NCBI GenBank assembly: GCA_051453625.1
Contig: JBOZIK010000001.1
Span: 29,013,138 to 29,077,137, forward strand
DNA: 64,000 nucleotides
From: Welwitschia mirabilis
Taxonomy: Eukaryota; Gnetophyta; Gnetopsida; Welwitschiales
Direction: 5' to 3'
Below the pieces are notes generated by a model, which ran no database searches, was not told the DNA's origin, and saw nothing but the letters and a program-made list of their open reading frames with translations. The translations under genes were made by a program, and so were the position numbers. Shown here in pieces: positions 13,460-26,100 of this stretch; position 1 is the stretch's first letter; every line of letters starts with the position of its first letter.

Positions 13460-13469
13460 GTATGCTAGC

Positions 13470-14490
13470 CCTTCCAAATCTAAAAGACTATTTACCCAAT
13501 CATTATGATTATAATATGACTTAATATGTGGATTTTAATGAGTATTATAGCCTTCATTTTCATTAGCTAAATAATTTGAAATAAAGAGGAAAGAGAACAG
13601 AGAGTGTGAAACTAGATTATAGCTTCATGACTTATTTTGAAAATCACAATCATTTCTATTATTCAATAATGCCCACCATGGAAAAATCACTTTATTTCTT
13701 TTTTGTTTATCCACTATGAAGAAATTTTCTAGTAAATCAATTGATTGTATTTCACACTTATGAAAACTCCATTTCATAAATTTACAATGTAAGAAGAAAT
13801 GACTAACATCCTCTCCTTCTATTCCACATAAGAAGTTATCTTGGTTAATTCTAAAGCTTTTCTACCAAAGTTTAACATTCTTTTAGTAGTTTTTCAATGA
13901 TAAGAAGCTATGCAAAAATACTAATTCTTCACAAAATAGTAATTTCTAAAAACTTTGCTACTTTGTATCCAATTCAAACTGTTCCTCATACATTTTTTTT
14001 TTGGCTGAAATTCTTTTCTCTTTCATTAGCACATTATTACATTAATACTTTGATTCATTAAAAATGGTTAAAATTTCATTATCAATGTTTAATGACTTGG
14101 TGATTGCACCTATAAAATTTTCAATGTCTAATGACTTGATGATTACACCTATAAATTTCTATCATATTTTTCTCTAAAACTTTAACCAAGGAATTCTAAA
14201 TTGAAGATGACATTTTCAAGACATTTTCATTAGCATTATTTGATTAAGATCTCCCAAACTTTTCAATCCCAAATCACTTGCTAAGTTTGGTACAATAATA
14301 TTTTGGAATTTACCAAGATGCAAACATTGTTTTTGTTTTCCTATATACTATACAAAGTTCTAAATAATTCTCTCAGTGTTTTTAGAACTTTTGTGATCAT
14401 TGGCATGTAAGAGATTGAGTGTATAGGCATTGATGTAAGGCACACTTTGGCCAAAAGAAGCTTCCCTGTGCTATTAAGAAATTATTTTTA
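13470..14490 (-). pseudogene. LINE reverse transcriptase 3' relic
   Basis: Minus-strand translation gives CLHLGKFQNIIVPNL and DLGLKSLGDLNQIMLMKM near 14320-14220, matching the block downstream of the RT core in plant LINE-1 proteins. It then gives CGIEGEDVSHFFLHC near 13830-13790, the zf-RVT zinc-binding motif (Cys-x2-type pair lost, His and Cys kept). FPWWALLNNRNDCDF follows. Stops and frameshifts interrupt it. It contains a 38-bp tandem duplication at 14082-14157. It meets the plus-strand LINE tail at about 13460, so two truncated LINEs abut tail to tail. Confidence 0.65.
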
Positions 14491-16099
14491 ACATTTTTAT
14501 GTCTTGTAACATACATTTTTTATAGTTTCCTCTAATAAGTTTACTTGACTTCATATACAATTTTTGAGATGTTATGTAACATTTATTTTCTTCAACCTTT
14601 TATATATTTTTTAAATATTTAATTATAATTTTTACTTATTTACTTTATTAGTATTAATATAAATTACATTTTCCTTCTAATATTTTCTTTATACATGGAT
14701 GACCTTTTTTTTGAATGAAAATTAAAGGAATTTCATTGTTGAAACTATAGAAGAACAACTCAAACAAAAAACATGGGAAAGGAGTATAAGGAGGCTAGGA
14801 TAGCCAAATTATAGAAAACATCACTAATCATATCTAAATTAGCAGTTTGAAATTCAAAAATTTCTCTAAAAAGAATTGAGGGTAGACAATATAATCCATA
14901 AAAATTCCAAAAATGGATACTAGAAAGCAAACTGTAGAAATATCTAGAGGATCAAAACTAAGACCTAGAGATGGGGCAACATGAAGGCTACTCTAGAGTC
15001 TTCAAATATCTGAAAGGACATGAAGCTAGAAATAACCTAAGAATCTTTAACTTAATACACTGAGCTAGGGTCTCTGTGGGATAGCATAGGAGGACAGCAT
15101 GGGCTAAAGATGCACAATCAATGAACAGTTTAGGGATACTAGGACTAAGAACCTTAACCTAAAAACAAGGACTGTGATAGACCTACAATAAAGGACTTGG
15201 CTGATGTTGACTATAGCTAAGACCTACATGCAAAATATTGAATTTAGAAGAAAAAGCAGTCCTCTAATGGCTAATGCAGTGCTCAAGGACTATAACTGAA
15301 GCTTACATAGGGTGGCAGCAAGTTGGCTACTCTAGTGTCTAACTAGGACATACCCAGAAAGCATAAGTTGGTCTCAAACTGAACATCTTCAACTCTATGG
15401 AAAGGCATATAAAATGCTTAGATATACTCACTGAGAGAGAACACAAATGGGCAATGTAGGCAATCTCCATTAATGGTTAGTTCAGGAGCTCTGAGCAACC
15501 TTAAGCTATAGACTCGCGATAGGCCTACACAGAAAAGCCTGGCTAGAGAATTAAAGATGGAAAGCACTACAATAACACTGCATACCTCCAATGACCAAAT
15601 CAACACTTAACAAGGTCATAAGTGTCCACTAACATAAGGCTTACTAGCCAAACTTATCTTCAATCAACAAACTAAATCCTACTTTCTATAATAAAATGGT
15701 AGAGAGGACAAACTGATACTTTGATGAAGGAGAAATAGGAAAGTTGATAATGTTGTATATTTCATTGCCCTCAATAGGTCTTGATCTTATTTCTTGATTC
15801 TACTGGATGGATTTTCAATGAGGAAAACCCCCAATTTTGATGCAGGATAAAAAGGAGTAAGGGAACTGCAGAAAGAAATCTTGAGAAACTGTAGAAAGAA
15901 ATCTGGCTAACATTACATGACATTGCTCTAGAGAATATTTTAGAGAGCTTTAGAGAGTAGTAGAAACTAAGACAAGAATTTCCCAATAGAGACCAAAGAC
16001 TACTTAGCTAAACAATTGGAGTTCTACCCATAAACTGAGAAGATATACCCATACGTTAGCATCATAAACGATTTTTTTAAGTGTCTTTTAGTTGATAGA

Positions 16100-19000
16100 T
16101 GGAAGACAATTTGAAGGATAGCTGCATCTTGATTTCTTTGATAAAATGATGGACTACAAAGTATTTACACTTAAAAATTTTATCGTTTCTTGTTTGTCAA
16201 ACATGGTACATACAAGTTAAAAACAGAAATTTATAGATGCAATATTAGAAGGATTTTAATCTAAATCTTTATTTAATCTAGCTGATTAGATCATCTAAGG
16301 TCTGATGAGGGGTGGATATTTATAATGTTGAATGCTGATTTGAGAAGTAGAGCACACAGAGGGCATTCAAAAAATTTTGGATTCTTTATGTAGCCCACAT
16401 AAGGCACAATTACGATCTATCTAAAGTCCTATCTTGAGAATTCTATTTTTGGTAAATAGTCTATTATTGTAGGTCAGCCATGAGATAAAGAAGAATTTTG
16501 GAATAGCAAAGTAGTTCCAGAATGAATCATACTAGTCTGCCTTAGGGTCCCAACTAACTAAATGATGATACACAGCAAAATGTAAAGAATGAGGTGCCTG
16601 AATCATTCTAAATTAGTGAATCAGCATTGATTTGAATGAATCACCCTAGGAGGTTTCAGAGTTTTAAAATCTTTTTGATGATTCATAAAGTGTTATGCTT
16701 TATCTAGTATTGCCAAATATTTATTTCTTTGAAATAGTACTCATTACATCATTTAATCCAAAGAGTATCCTTCTTAAGCACTAAGTCCCAAAGTTAGGTA
16801 AAAACCAATTCTCTATTCATTAGAATAGAGCTTGTTAGATCTAAAACCCTAGCTTTCTTTGATTTTACCAAATTTTTCCAAGTAATAGGTATTTTTTTGA
16901 TTGATCTATGTTCCTTGTCTACATAAATCTTCTATAAAGAGTGTTGATTTCATGCAGAAATTTATTTGAAAGAATAATACCTTGCATCAAAAGGAGGACA
17001 AAGAATAAAGCACTGTCTTAACTAAAACAAGTCTGTCCATATAGGATAGGAACTTTAAAGTCCAAGATCTAATTTTATTAGTTACTTTAAGAATAAACAA
17101 GAGACAATCTGTAACAGAGAGCTTTTTTAAGTTGAGAAGCACTCCCAATGTTTAACCAGAAGGATTTCTTTTAAAAATCCTACCAAGTGAGTGAATCTAT
17201 CCTTTTTCCATTGAGATATTCCACCAAAGAATGCTTGAATCTTAGTGAGATTAGCCTCAAGACTTGAGACCTTCTTGAAGTAATCTAAAATTTACTTCAT
17301 CAAGAAATGAAACTGATATCAACTTTGAAAAAAAGAAATAGATTATTAGCATAATGCAAATGAGTAGTTTGCAACCTATTACATTTAGGATGGAAATGGA
17401 ATTGGGGGTTCTTAGCCATTTTCTTAAGACCCCAAGAGAGGTATTTCATAATAAGGACAAAGAGGTAGGATGAAGTGAATTACCTTGCCTAAGACCTCTC
17501 TTACCCAAGAAATATCCCATTAACCTCCAATTGATGAGGATTAAGTAGGAAAGTGTGGAAATACAAGTTAAAATCCATTTAATCAGTTTGTAGGGGAAAC
17601 CTAAGCCTTACATTAGATTAAGTAAAAAGGGCCAAGAAACTAAATCAAAGGCCTTTCTAAGGTCTACCTTGAAAGCACATCTTGGGCTAATTCTTGTCCT
17701 AGCATAATATTGAACAAGGTCCTGCACTGACAGGATGTTATAATAATACTTCTATGTGGGATGAAAGCCCCTTGATTATTTGCTACAATATCATCAATAA
17801 CATCTTTAAGTCTATTAGCTAATATACCCAAAATAACTTTGTAAATAACATTACAACAAGTAATTGGTTGGTAATTAGAGGCCATGTTGGATCACTGAGA
17901 TTTAGGAATCAAAGTGATGGCTATGGAGTTAATGATTCTAGGCATTTTACAGTTAATGAGAAAGCTCTTTATAGATATACAAACATCTTTCCCAATAATA
18001 TTCCAAGAACATTTAAAAAATTTTGCTAAAAAACCATTAGGCCTAGGGGATTTGTCATTTCCAATCGACAAAAAAGCATTTCTAACTTCTTCATTAGATA
18101 TCAGTTTTCAAAGTTCTAGATAATGAAGTTCTGAAATTAAAGGCCTAGTAGATATCATTTAATGGTATATGTTAGAGACTCTTACCTCATTGCTTAGCAG
18201 ATCCTTGAAAAAGGATAATACATTTTATTGGATCTTGTCCTGTTAGTTTAGGAAAGTGCCATTTGCATCATAAAGAGTACTAATCACCGATAGATGATTC
18301 CTTTATTTGAGGCAAGCATGAAAATACACTAAATTTAGATCTTCCTCAAATTTCCATCTAATTTTATCTTATTGCTTATTAAACTAGAATTCCTAAGAAA
18401 GAAGATTTTTGTAGAATGAAATAACTTCTTTTCCCTTCTATAAGAGATCAAAATGTAGGGGGGCTACATCAAGCTACTTTTGGATGGTTAAGAACTCACA
18501 TTTGGCTTTTTTAATGTGCTTACTTAAACTTCTCGTATCTAGGGAAAAATTGGTATTAAGAGCTTGTTTTATATGGAGGAATTTCTTGTGGAGATTACCC
18601 ACAGAATTGTAGGTTGGGTGGATAGGCCAAGATGATTGAATAACAATGAGAAAACCTTTATCTTCATACTAGAAATTACAAAACCGAAAAGGAGGATTGA
18701 TCTTGATACCTTTAATGACATTAAGGATGATTGGGGAATGAGCAGAAAGGCCTAGAGGATGAAAATCTGTAAAAGTAAAAGAAAATAAATAAAATCATCT
18801 ATTATTAATCAATGCTATATCTTGTTTTCACTGAATCCTTATATGGACTTACTATTTATCTAACTACATAAAAGAACAACCAATGTGCTTTAAGTCTAAA
18901 AGATGAGTAGAAAGAAAAAGATCCTGAAGTCCCTCTATGTCTTTAGAGGTCACCAAGGAGCCATTCCTTTTTTTGTTAAGATTATTAATACAATTCAAAT

Positions 19001-19418
19001 CACCTAGCAGTATCGAAGGTGAGATTATCATCTTGTTGAAATTAATAATATTTGCTCAAAAAGGCTATCTGTCTTTGTGGGTGTTGAAAGAACAAAAAAA
19101 AGAGATCCCAAGAGTAGAACCATTAAGAATCCTTTTGCAATGAATAAACTGTAGAGAAATGGGTTTTACTATAATATGAGCATCTTTTGAATTCCAGAAA
19201 ATCATAATCCTACCATTTGATGTGTTGTTAAAGTTGTGGACAAAATTTCACGAAGGATTATGCATAGAATTTCTAGTAATGCTATCAGCTCTACTAACTT
19301 GCACTTTAATTTCTAGGATTGCAATAATGCTAAAATGCTACTAACCAATAAAATGTTGAATTTCCTACTATTTTTTAGGGACATTCAGGCCTCTTACATT
19401 CCAAGAAGCAATTTTCAT
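16100..19418 (-). pseudogene. LINE ORF2 relic (endonuclease, RT, zf-RVT)
   Basis: ORF2 starts at an ATG at 19418 with MKIASWNVRGLNVPKK, the canonical N-terminus of plant LINE endonucleases. The endonuclease GDFN motif appears as ILLGDLNCI near 19000. The RT block NYQPITCCNVIYKVI with LANRLK and NNQGAFIPHRSI is open at 17885-17664. Near 16480-16350 come WLTYNNRLFTKNRILK and CALCGL...FFECPLCA, the zf-RVT zinc-binding region. The offset from the ORF2 start to the RT block (about 1.5 kb) equals that in the LINE at 35900-41643. It is non-functional because of multiple stops. Confidence 0.8.
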
Positions 19419-19949
19419 GTTGCATTTTTGTTGAGATCCAAAACCCCTTTTCCCTACCCCTTTTGGATTTGTGCTTATTAGAATGGTAGGAAAAGTTGAT
19501 AGGATCTACAACTTTTTAAGAAGGAATAACATCTATTGGGACAATATTAATGCATATTTTACTAGTTTTGAATGACCTTTAGGAAAAGACTATGAAATAT
19601 CGACTTCTGCTTGAAGAAGTTCTATGTTATCCATGGAGGTACCTGAGGGAGAAATCACTTTTAATGAAGCGGACTAGGTGTTAGTGCCTTAAGAGAGATC
19701 CACCACCATTACTACTTTCCATGTTTAGCTCTATAGTTATTTTCACTTCAGAGAAATAAGATGGAGGTTCATCATCAATTGATAGTTAGCCTTGGTAAGA
19801 GAAGCCCGCCCTTTGGTTATGGTTTAACAAGTTCAATGGAAATGATAGCCTGCAAGCTTCTATCCTACTTGCGCTATCTGAGTCTACTTCTGAAATTATG
19901 CAGGAGGACAGTGATACACCTTGGGCTGAGCTAAAAGAAGGGGTAGAAT

Positions 19950-20880
19950 ATTGTCCATTTGGCATGTCCTAAATCTATGCTCAGAATAAAAAGCACTTGA
20001 ATGAGAATTAACTTCATCTAAGATTACAAGTGCATTGGAAGCAGGATTCCCTTTTCCTTCTTACTCATAGAAAGATGATGCATTTGAGTGCCTAAGTAAA
20101 GAGGGGTCAAGGTTTTTTGAAAAAGGCTTTCAGAACTATTACACTTTTTTATCCTTGGCATAACTCTCTGGTGCATGCTCAAAGAAAACACAATGAGAGC
20201 ATTTACATCTCATCCATTCATATTTTATTCTCTGCTCTAGAATGATTTTGCAAGACTCTTTTAAAGTGATATGAGAAGGTAGCTCATAATCTAGGGTTAT
20301 TTCAACACACACTCTTGTAAAACTTAGCATCCTTTAAGTGGTCGTGAGTGCTTCTATGCATATCAGCTTCCCTATAATACTTGCAATTTTGGATAGAACC
20401 CCCATAGACTAGAGGTTAAGATTTAAGCATGGTAATTTCATCCAAATTGGGAATCTTGTTATCTTCTCTATTTCCAGGGTTGAAGAAGGAAACCAGGGGT
20501 TTAGAATCATAGACCTATTATCAAATAGCCATGGTCCATTTTCTAAAATATTTTACATCTATTTTTTTGACTGAAACTTAAAGAGGAACATACCTCTTTC
20601 AATCTGAGAGACCAAAATTATTTCCTCCTCTTCCCAATTATTTTTGGTGTAGTTTTGCACCTTCTAGATGTGGGGTTTCATCCCGTACATAAATTCAATC
20701 AAAAGTTCTTCCATTGAGATTCTTCTAAGTTCCAATCCTGCTCATTGATATTAACTTCGGTTGTAGAGAACTACTATGGAAAGAATTCTAAATGAAGTCT
20801 AGCCTCAATGCTTCAATTCCTATCTGCCCATGAGGTTTGTTTGTTGGCTATGTTTGACAGCATGAAGCTTTTCAACATGT
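19950..20880 (-). pseudogene. LINE ORF1 relic (DUF4283-like plus zinc knuckle)
   Basis: ORF1 of plant LINE-1s encodes an RNA-binding protein. Minus-strand reading near 20680-20560 resembles the DUF4283 segment of the LINE at 36110-36330 (VQNYTKNNW, then RGMFLFKFQSK). At 20330-20139 it gives a SFTRVCVEITLD-like block and IKYEWMRCKCSHCVFFEH, a CCHC knuckle in the usual position after the DUF4283 domain. Several stops and frame changes are present. Confidence 0.65.
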
Positions 20881-20990
20881 CCATATCCTTTCAACCCTAG
20901 TTAGCTAGAGGTGGGAGGGTAGCGACATGAGTTTGAAATAGGTCAAACTTGCATCGTGCTCTCTACCATGCACTGGTTTTTACTACACAC

Positions 20991-22147
20991 TTGGTTTCTC
21001 TACTCAGATCCTCTACTCAGTTTCTATTTTTATTAAGTTTTCAATATTCATTTAATAAATCAACTTAGAATCGTTTTGGTTGAATAATTAAATGTAATTT
21101 AATAAATATGAATACAAAATAGATGATTGTTATTAGAAAATATAGATGTTTTTAATTATATAAATAATTAATGATGAATTTTCTAAATAAATATTTCACA
21201 AAAATTATATTAATTCTATATATGATTAAAGTTCTTTATGATGTTATATCTCGTGATAGGTTGTGTACTACTTATCTAAACTTATTATGCTTAGCACTAA
21301 TATTGTACTTATCATATTCCCTACATTTATAACAGTATGTATATTATCTACACCTTCTTCTTACCTTCTCCAATTTTGTGATTTGATGATTCTAGAAAGC
21401 ACTATATTTTCTAAATGATTACGTAAATAATGTTATTGGTTCTTTAAAATCCTTTTTCTTCATGAGAAGAAGTTATTATTAAGTGGTCTGATTAAATTAT
21501 TAATATAAAAAGACTTTATTATATAATTAGACTCTTTTCTAGCTTTAAAATTAGTGAAATAAATTATGATTTATTATTCCCTAACTTAGATCCATGAATT
21601 TCAAAACAATTCTATCTTCTATGTTTCTCTTCTTTTTACAACATTACTTTGTCTAATAAACTAGGTAAATGCTATGAATATAGTTCCAAATGGGGAAAAA
21701 CACCAAAGCTAAAAATGATGAATTTTCTTTCAGAAAAAGTTAGAGAAATAAATAATTAGAAGTATGTCCTTCATGAAGATGATATCCTAACTAAAATTTT
21801 AATGAGTAGGGTGTGGAAATAACACTGAATATTTAGTGGTTGAGATTAAAAACCTACACATCTATACCTTAATAAATGTAACAAATCTCTTATAACATAA
21901 GCTATATAATAAACTTATTATTGCTTCTAGAAAAACGGTTAGACAATCATGAGACTTCATCTGCATTTGCAACAACAAAAGACAATTTTTAACTAAGGTT
22001 CTTATATAAGTCTCAGTATGCTTACCTGAGAAAAAAAAAAGCTTTTTTTTTATTTAACTAATTATTTATACTAATTCAATTGATATGCTTTTACAGGAGA
22101 AGTATAGTTATGGCCACTTTTACTTAACTATATCATAAACCTAATTT
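20991..22147. other. AT-rich stretch, nothing recognised
   Basis: No open frame or conserved motif was seen on either strand between the LINE 5' end and the X-type repeat. Confidence 0.5.
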
Positions 22148-22575
22148 CACTGAGAGGCCATCCCCATTTGTTTAGGATAGTGTTACATTTATTTTTTTAA
22201 AATTTTATTTTTATTTGGCTAAGGGGCTATTCCCAATCAGTGATTTATCCGAGATAGTGCTACGCCTATTTTTTTAAAATTTTATTTTTAGTTACAAAAC
22301 TTATAAAACATCAAACTCACTTAATTTGAAAACAGTAGAGGTAATAAATGTTGAAACAACAATTTTAATAAATTTTCAAATAGGAAACCTTAATTTATTT
22401 GAAACATTTAACATCATAATTTTCGAAATGGTAAACCTAATTTTATGGGGCCATTTTCACCATTTAAAAAGGGCCAAACAAATGCACATAATCAATACGT
22501 GATCAAAAGGTGAAAAACATTGATACATCTCGGCCAACTTATAGATATATATTTATATTATATATATAAGCTAGC
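22148..22575. repeat. Repeat X, copy 1
   Basis: It begins with a module TGAGAGGCCATCCCC ... AGGATAGTGTTAC, which recurs in altered form at about 22213-22260. It continues into a body (22298-22575) almost identical in order to 27535-27815, including GGGGCCATTTTCACCATTTA and AAAGGGCCAAACAAATGCAC. It ends in an AT palindrome. No coding content. Family unknown. Confidence 0.7.
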
Positions 22576-22906
22576 AAGTACTATTTTCCAGAAGTAAGTG
22601 GTATTTTAAAGTTATATACCATAACTTAAGTCTAGTAATATGGTTTTTTTGGGAATTAAAAAACATGACTTTTTTCTTAAAAAGCATTGTCTTTTTGAAT
22701 TCATTCACATTTCGCATGAGGTTTCAGCTTATGAATTACTTTTTTTTTTTTTTTTTTTGTTAAGACATAAAGACAATTTTTTAATGTCTTCCTCCTTAAA
22801 TTTGAAGGTTTTTAATTTTACAAATTATATTTTCTATAAGTGTTACCATTAGGATATTGATTTTGCTAATCAAAGAAATTGTTGGAATGTGAAATACTTA
22901 ATTACT

Positions 22907-23123
22907 ATAAATTATAAACTATATGTGAATGTTATTATAAAAAGTAATTAAATCTTGTTACCATAAAAGAAACACTACTCACAATATAACATTGGATGAA
23001 GAAGTACAATGAAGTAGTTGAAAGAAATCTCATACAACATGGTATATACTTATTAAAGATGTTGTAGCACAAGTCTGACGCTATAATACGTAATAATCTT
23101 CAAGATGTCATAGGTCTATCTTA
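22907..23123. repeat. Repeat Y, copy 1
   Basis: This is collinear with 27249-27465. Shared blocks include TAATTAAATCTTGTTACCAT, TGGATGAAGAAGTA, ATACTTATTAAAGA, ATAATACGTAATAATC and CATAGGTCTATCTT. Here it follows repeat X after about 330 bp of other sequence. In the second copy it directly precedes X. Confidence 0.7.
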
Positions 23124-23339
23124 CTAATCAACTAATAAACCTATGATATCTCTTATGAGTTCTTAGTTATATCTAGTTATGCATACTCCTAAACTATGTA
23201 AATGTAAAGTATATAGTAAAGTGCTAATGGGGTCGTAGTCCAATTGGTGGAATACTTATCCTTCATTCAAGGGATTGTTTATGAGACTTTTTGTTTCCTG
23301 TAAACGGTGGATTAGTTCTAATGTTACGCGATGATAGGT

Positions 23340-23790
23340 AACTTCGGTGGTTTGACAGTGATTTGAATGTTAAGCTAAACTTAATGACTTGACCTGGCTT
23401 GACTAAGCTTGACCGATTTGAACTAGGCTTGACTGAGGTTGATTAACTTGGACTTACTCTGACTGACTTTGTTTGACTCATTCTGACTGATTTTCCTAAG
23501 CTTTGACAGTTTAACTAGGTTTGAATGAATTTTAATTGTGTTTGGCTAAGTAAGTTTGATTTAATCTTGAGTGAGTTTTGATGGTTGATTGACTTTGACT
23601 CACTTTGACTTTTTAACTAGGTTGACTGAATTTGACAATTCTTGACAGTGGGTGACTAAGTTTGAATAACTTAGTTTGACTGAGTTTAGGTGTTGTGTTT
23701 TGACAGGATTTAACTGTGCTTTGATAGTTTGACTAGGTTTGACTAATTTTGAGTGGATTTGATGGATTTCATTTTGACAGAGTTTCCTGA
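23340..23790. repeat. TTGAC-rich degenerate array
   Basis: About 450 bp are made of loosely repeated 9-12-bp units around TTTGACT(G/A)A and TTGACTAGG. I count about 20 TTGAC pentamers on the plus strand. TTGAC is the core of the WRKY-binding W-box, but the array looks like a decayed microsatellite or LTR satellite rather than a promoter. No gene start lies nearby. Confidence 0.65.
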
Positions 23791-24257
23791 CGTTGTAATA
23801 TTTTCTTGCAATTTATTTTAGGTCTAAAAGGTTTTTCTTATAGCGAAAATTTAAATGCATATAACTGAGTTCTAATCTAAAAATCTAGGACTTAATGATG
23901 ATAAAAATTCAACGAAATATATACATACTTTTTTCAGAATATAGAAATTTTTGTGATTTTTTCTTTCTTTGTGTGATTTTCAGAGAGTAGAAAATGAGTG
24001 ATGTAATTTTAATGCCTAAACTAGTTGAAGACTAGATTCGAAACATGATTCCGGAAAAGAAAAAAAATTTAAAAAAAAAGGGTTAAACTCCCATTTAAGA
24101 AAAATATTTTCCTAAGTTTTTTTTTGTTATTTTTTTAAAAAAAGAAAAAACTTTGCCCAAAAAAATTAAATCGCCCCTTTCTTTAAAAAAAAAGAAAATG
24201 CCTTTTAAAAATAAATTAAAAATAACAATAAAAATAAAGTAAAAACCCAGATTTTTT
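23791..24257. other. Poly-A/T-rich stretch
   Basis: Long A- and T-rich homopolymer-like runs (24057-24250) separate the TTGAC array from the GC-richer island. No gene is seen. Confidence 0.5.
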
Positions 24258-24600
24258 TTTCCTTCTGCCTTGCTCATTGTTCCACCTCGCATTTTTGCAG
24301 AGCTCTCTCAGTGCATTCATTTGCTGGTCTCTGATGCATTCACGTCGATCCGCTGTGGTCACCCTGTTCATTGTTTTCACGCTCTTTCCCCTGTTCGTTG
24401 TTTTCGCCCTCTTTCTCTCCATCTGCCTTACTTGTTACACTAGCTATTTTAATGGGCGCCATGTTTTTTGGTGCTGCCTTGACAATCGATGCCGCCCTAC
24501 ACCAACTTGGCCATCCATTGCCATTGCCCTCTCTGCAGCGCCTAGGGGCGCATATCGCTATCACAGGGATTATTGTTTGAGCCTTTGGATTCCATACTTG
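24258..24600. other. GC-richer island of unknown origin
   Basis: Base composition rises sharply against the flanks. It includes two tandem copies of a pyrimidine-rich unit around 24361-24420 (CCCTGTTCATTGTTTTC and CCCTGTTCGTTGTTTTC). Overlapping open frames exist on both strands, the longest a plus-strand frame of 135 codons to 24684, but none has a recognisable domain and all use low-complexity residues. The abrupt change next to homopolymers suggests an LTR fragment, or possibly a lost promoter or first exon. I cannot decide between these. Confidence 0.35.
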
Positions 24601-24684
24601 GCACCATTGTGCTTGAATATAATTCTAAAAGGAGGTATCGCCACTAAAAGCTTTGAGTTTAACAGAGTATTTAGTAAGGTTTAG

Positions 24685-26100
24685 AATAACATCGACTGTG
24701 TAAGGTACTCAACCTTATAGTTAGTCATATTAAGTGATAGAAAGTTACTCATACTATCAAATCTCCTTCAAGTTAATATACCTTATATAAAATTCTACAA
24801 GATGTACCCCACTATAATAATCATAACTCATGACTAAAGTATATCAAATGTTCTTACAAAAATATCTAAAGCATAACCTAGTATCATGGGAAGATACCTT
24901 TTACTCAATTTGGTGCATCTTGTGATAACCTTATTAAGGCATTTAATTATACTATAATGTATAGTGATATAAAATAGAATATCCATATTCTCAATAATCT
25001 AAGATAAACATAGATGATACCTACGATAACACAAGTCATAACTTAAGCAATACCAAGTTTTATAACTACCATATCATTCCATATAATTCCAACTTTACTT
25101 TAGCCTTCATCATACTCATAGATCACTTCGCATAGAAACTTAAAAATTCCAATAGAAACATGACTTTTAAACCAATGTTGTGTTTCTAGAAAATCATATT
25201 ATGTACCTTTTGGTATTTCTTGGTGTGTCCAATAAGGTTGCAATTTATGAATTACTTTTCACATTTTCTTATTGAGTCGAGAGAAATTCTCCATATTTTC
25301 CCCCTTAATTTGATTTTTAAAAAAGCTTATATTATGTTTTATATAAGTAAGCGTTATTGTCTAGGTTTTGAATCATGATTTACTTTTAACAACATTCATT
25401 TTGTAAATCAAAGAAGCATAACTTTTAAAATAATGTTGGATTTCTAAATGAGCTTCTTATTTGTATTTTGGTATTTCTTGGTACTTCCAATCAAGTTTTA
25501 ATTTAGGAATTACTTTTCACATTTTCTTAATGAAATGAGAAAATTTTCCCTCTTCGTGCCTTTAATTTATTATCTTGTTTTTGAATTTTAATTAATTATT
25601 TATTTGTTTTGTAATAGTTAAGTATACTCTCATTAAAGTTCTAAATCCAAAATTATCTAGCTTCTTGTAGCATCTAAACATATTTTTTAGTACCTAAATA
25701 AACATATTGCATTGTTTCTCTTCTATCATAAAATCATTTAGTGGTCATTTTTAAGATGAAGTTAATGGGCTTTTGTTTTTTAATATTTTTGTTAAATTTA
25801 ACTTAACTTAACCTTTAAATTTAAACTAATCTACATTTTTAGCCATTTTTCTATGTAGTTTAAGGTTATTTTATTTTCTTTATCATACATAATACATAAA
25901 GATACAAAAGCTTTTCTTTCCTTTTCTTTTCCTTTTTTTCTGAAATAATAAATGATAAATTGTATTACAAGTCAGAAAGATAGCAAACAAAGAGTTACAC
26001 CATAGCTTAGAGGTTATTTTTAAGGCACCATAGTAATCACGTTGATATTCAAATCCTCATATATTTGCATCTAGTTTAGTTAAACCATTTTTCTTGTTCC
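24685..26100. other. AT-rich stretch, nothing recognised
   Basis: No coding or transposon signal was seen. A loosely repeated block recurs at 25150-25320 and 25400-25570 (ACTTTTAAA, then GTATTTCTTGGT, then AATTACTTTTCACATTTTCT), suggesting an old duplication of about 270 bp. Confidence 0.45.

Larger units (their letters stand above)
14705..20990 (-). mobile_element. Near-complete LINE-1 retrotransposon, decayed
   Basis: The 3' end is at the left: in minus-strand sense it ends AATTTTCATTCAAAAAAAA at 14705-14727, the same tail as other LINEs here. ORF1 lies at about 19950-20880 and ORF2 begins at 19418. The roughly 6.2-kb length and the order ORF1, endonuclease, RT, zf-RVT, tail match plant LINE-1 (L1 clade) elements, which retrotranspose by target-primed reverse transcription. 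Both ORFs carry stops. The 5' boundary is approximate and I found no convincing target duplication. Confidence 0.8.

Noticed and set aside
23229-23300. tRNA-like sequence (GGGGTCGTAGTCCAATTGG)
   Set aside because: The D-arm resembles tRNA-Glu or tRNA-Ala, but no anticodon arm or B-box follows with correct spacing.
24277-24684. 135-codon plus-strand open frame
   Set aside because: It lies in the GC-richer island, uses low-complexity residues, overlaps other open frames on both strands and has no recognisable domain.
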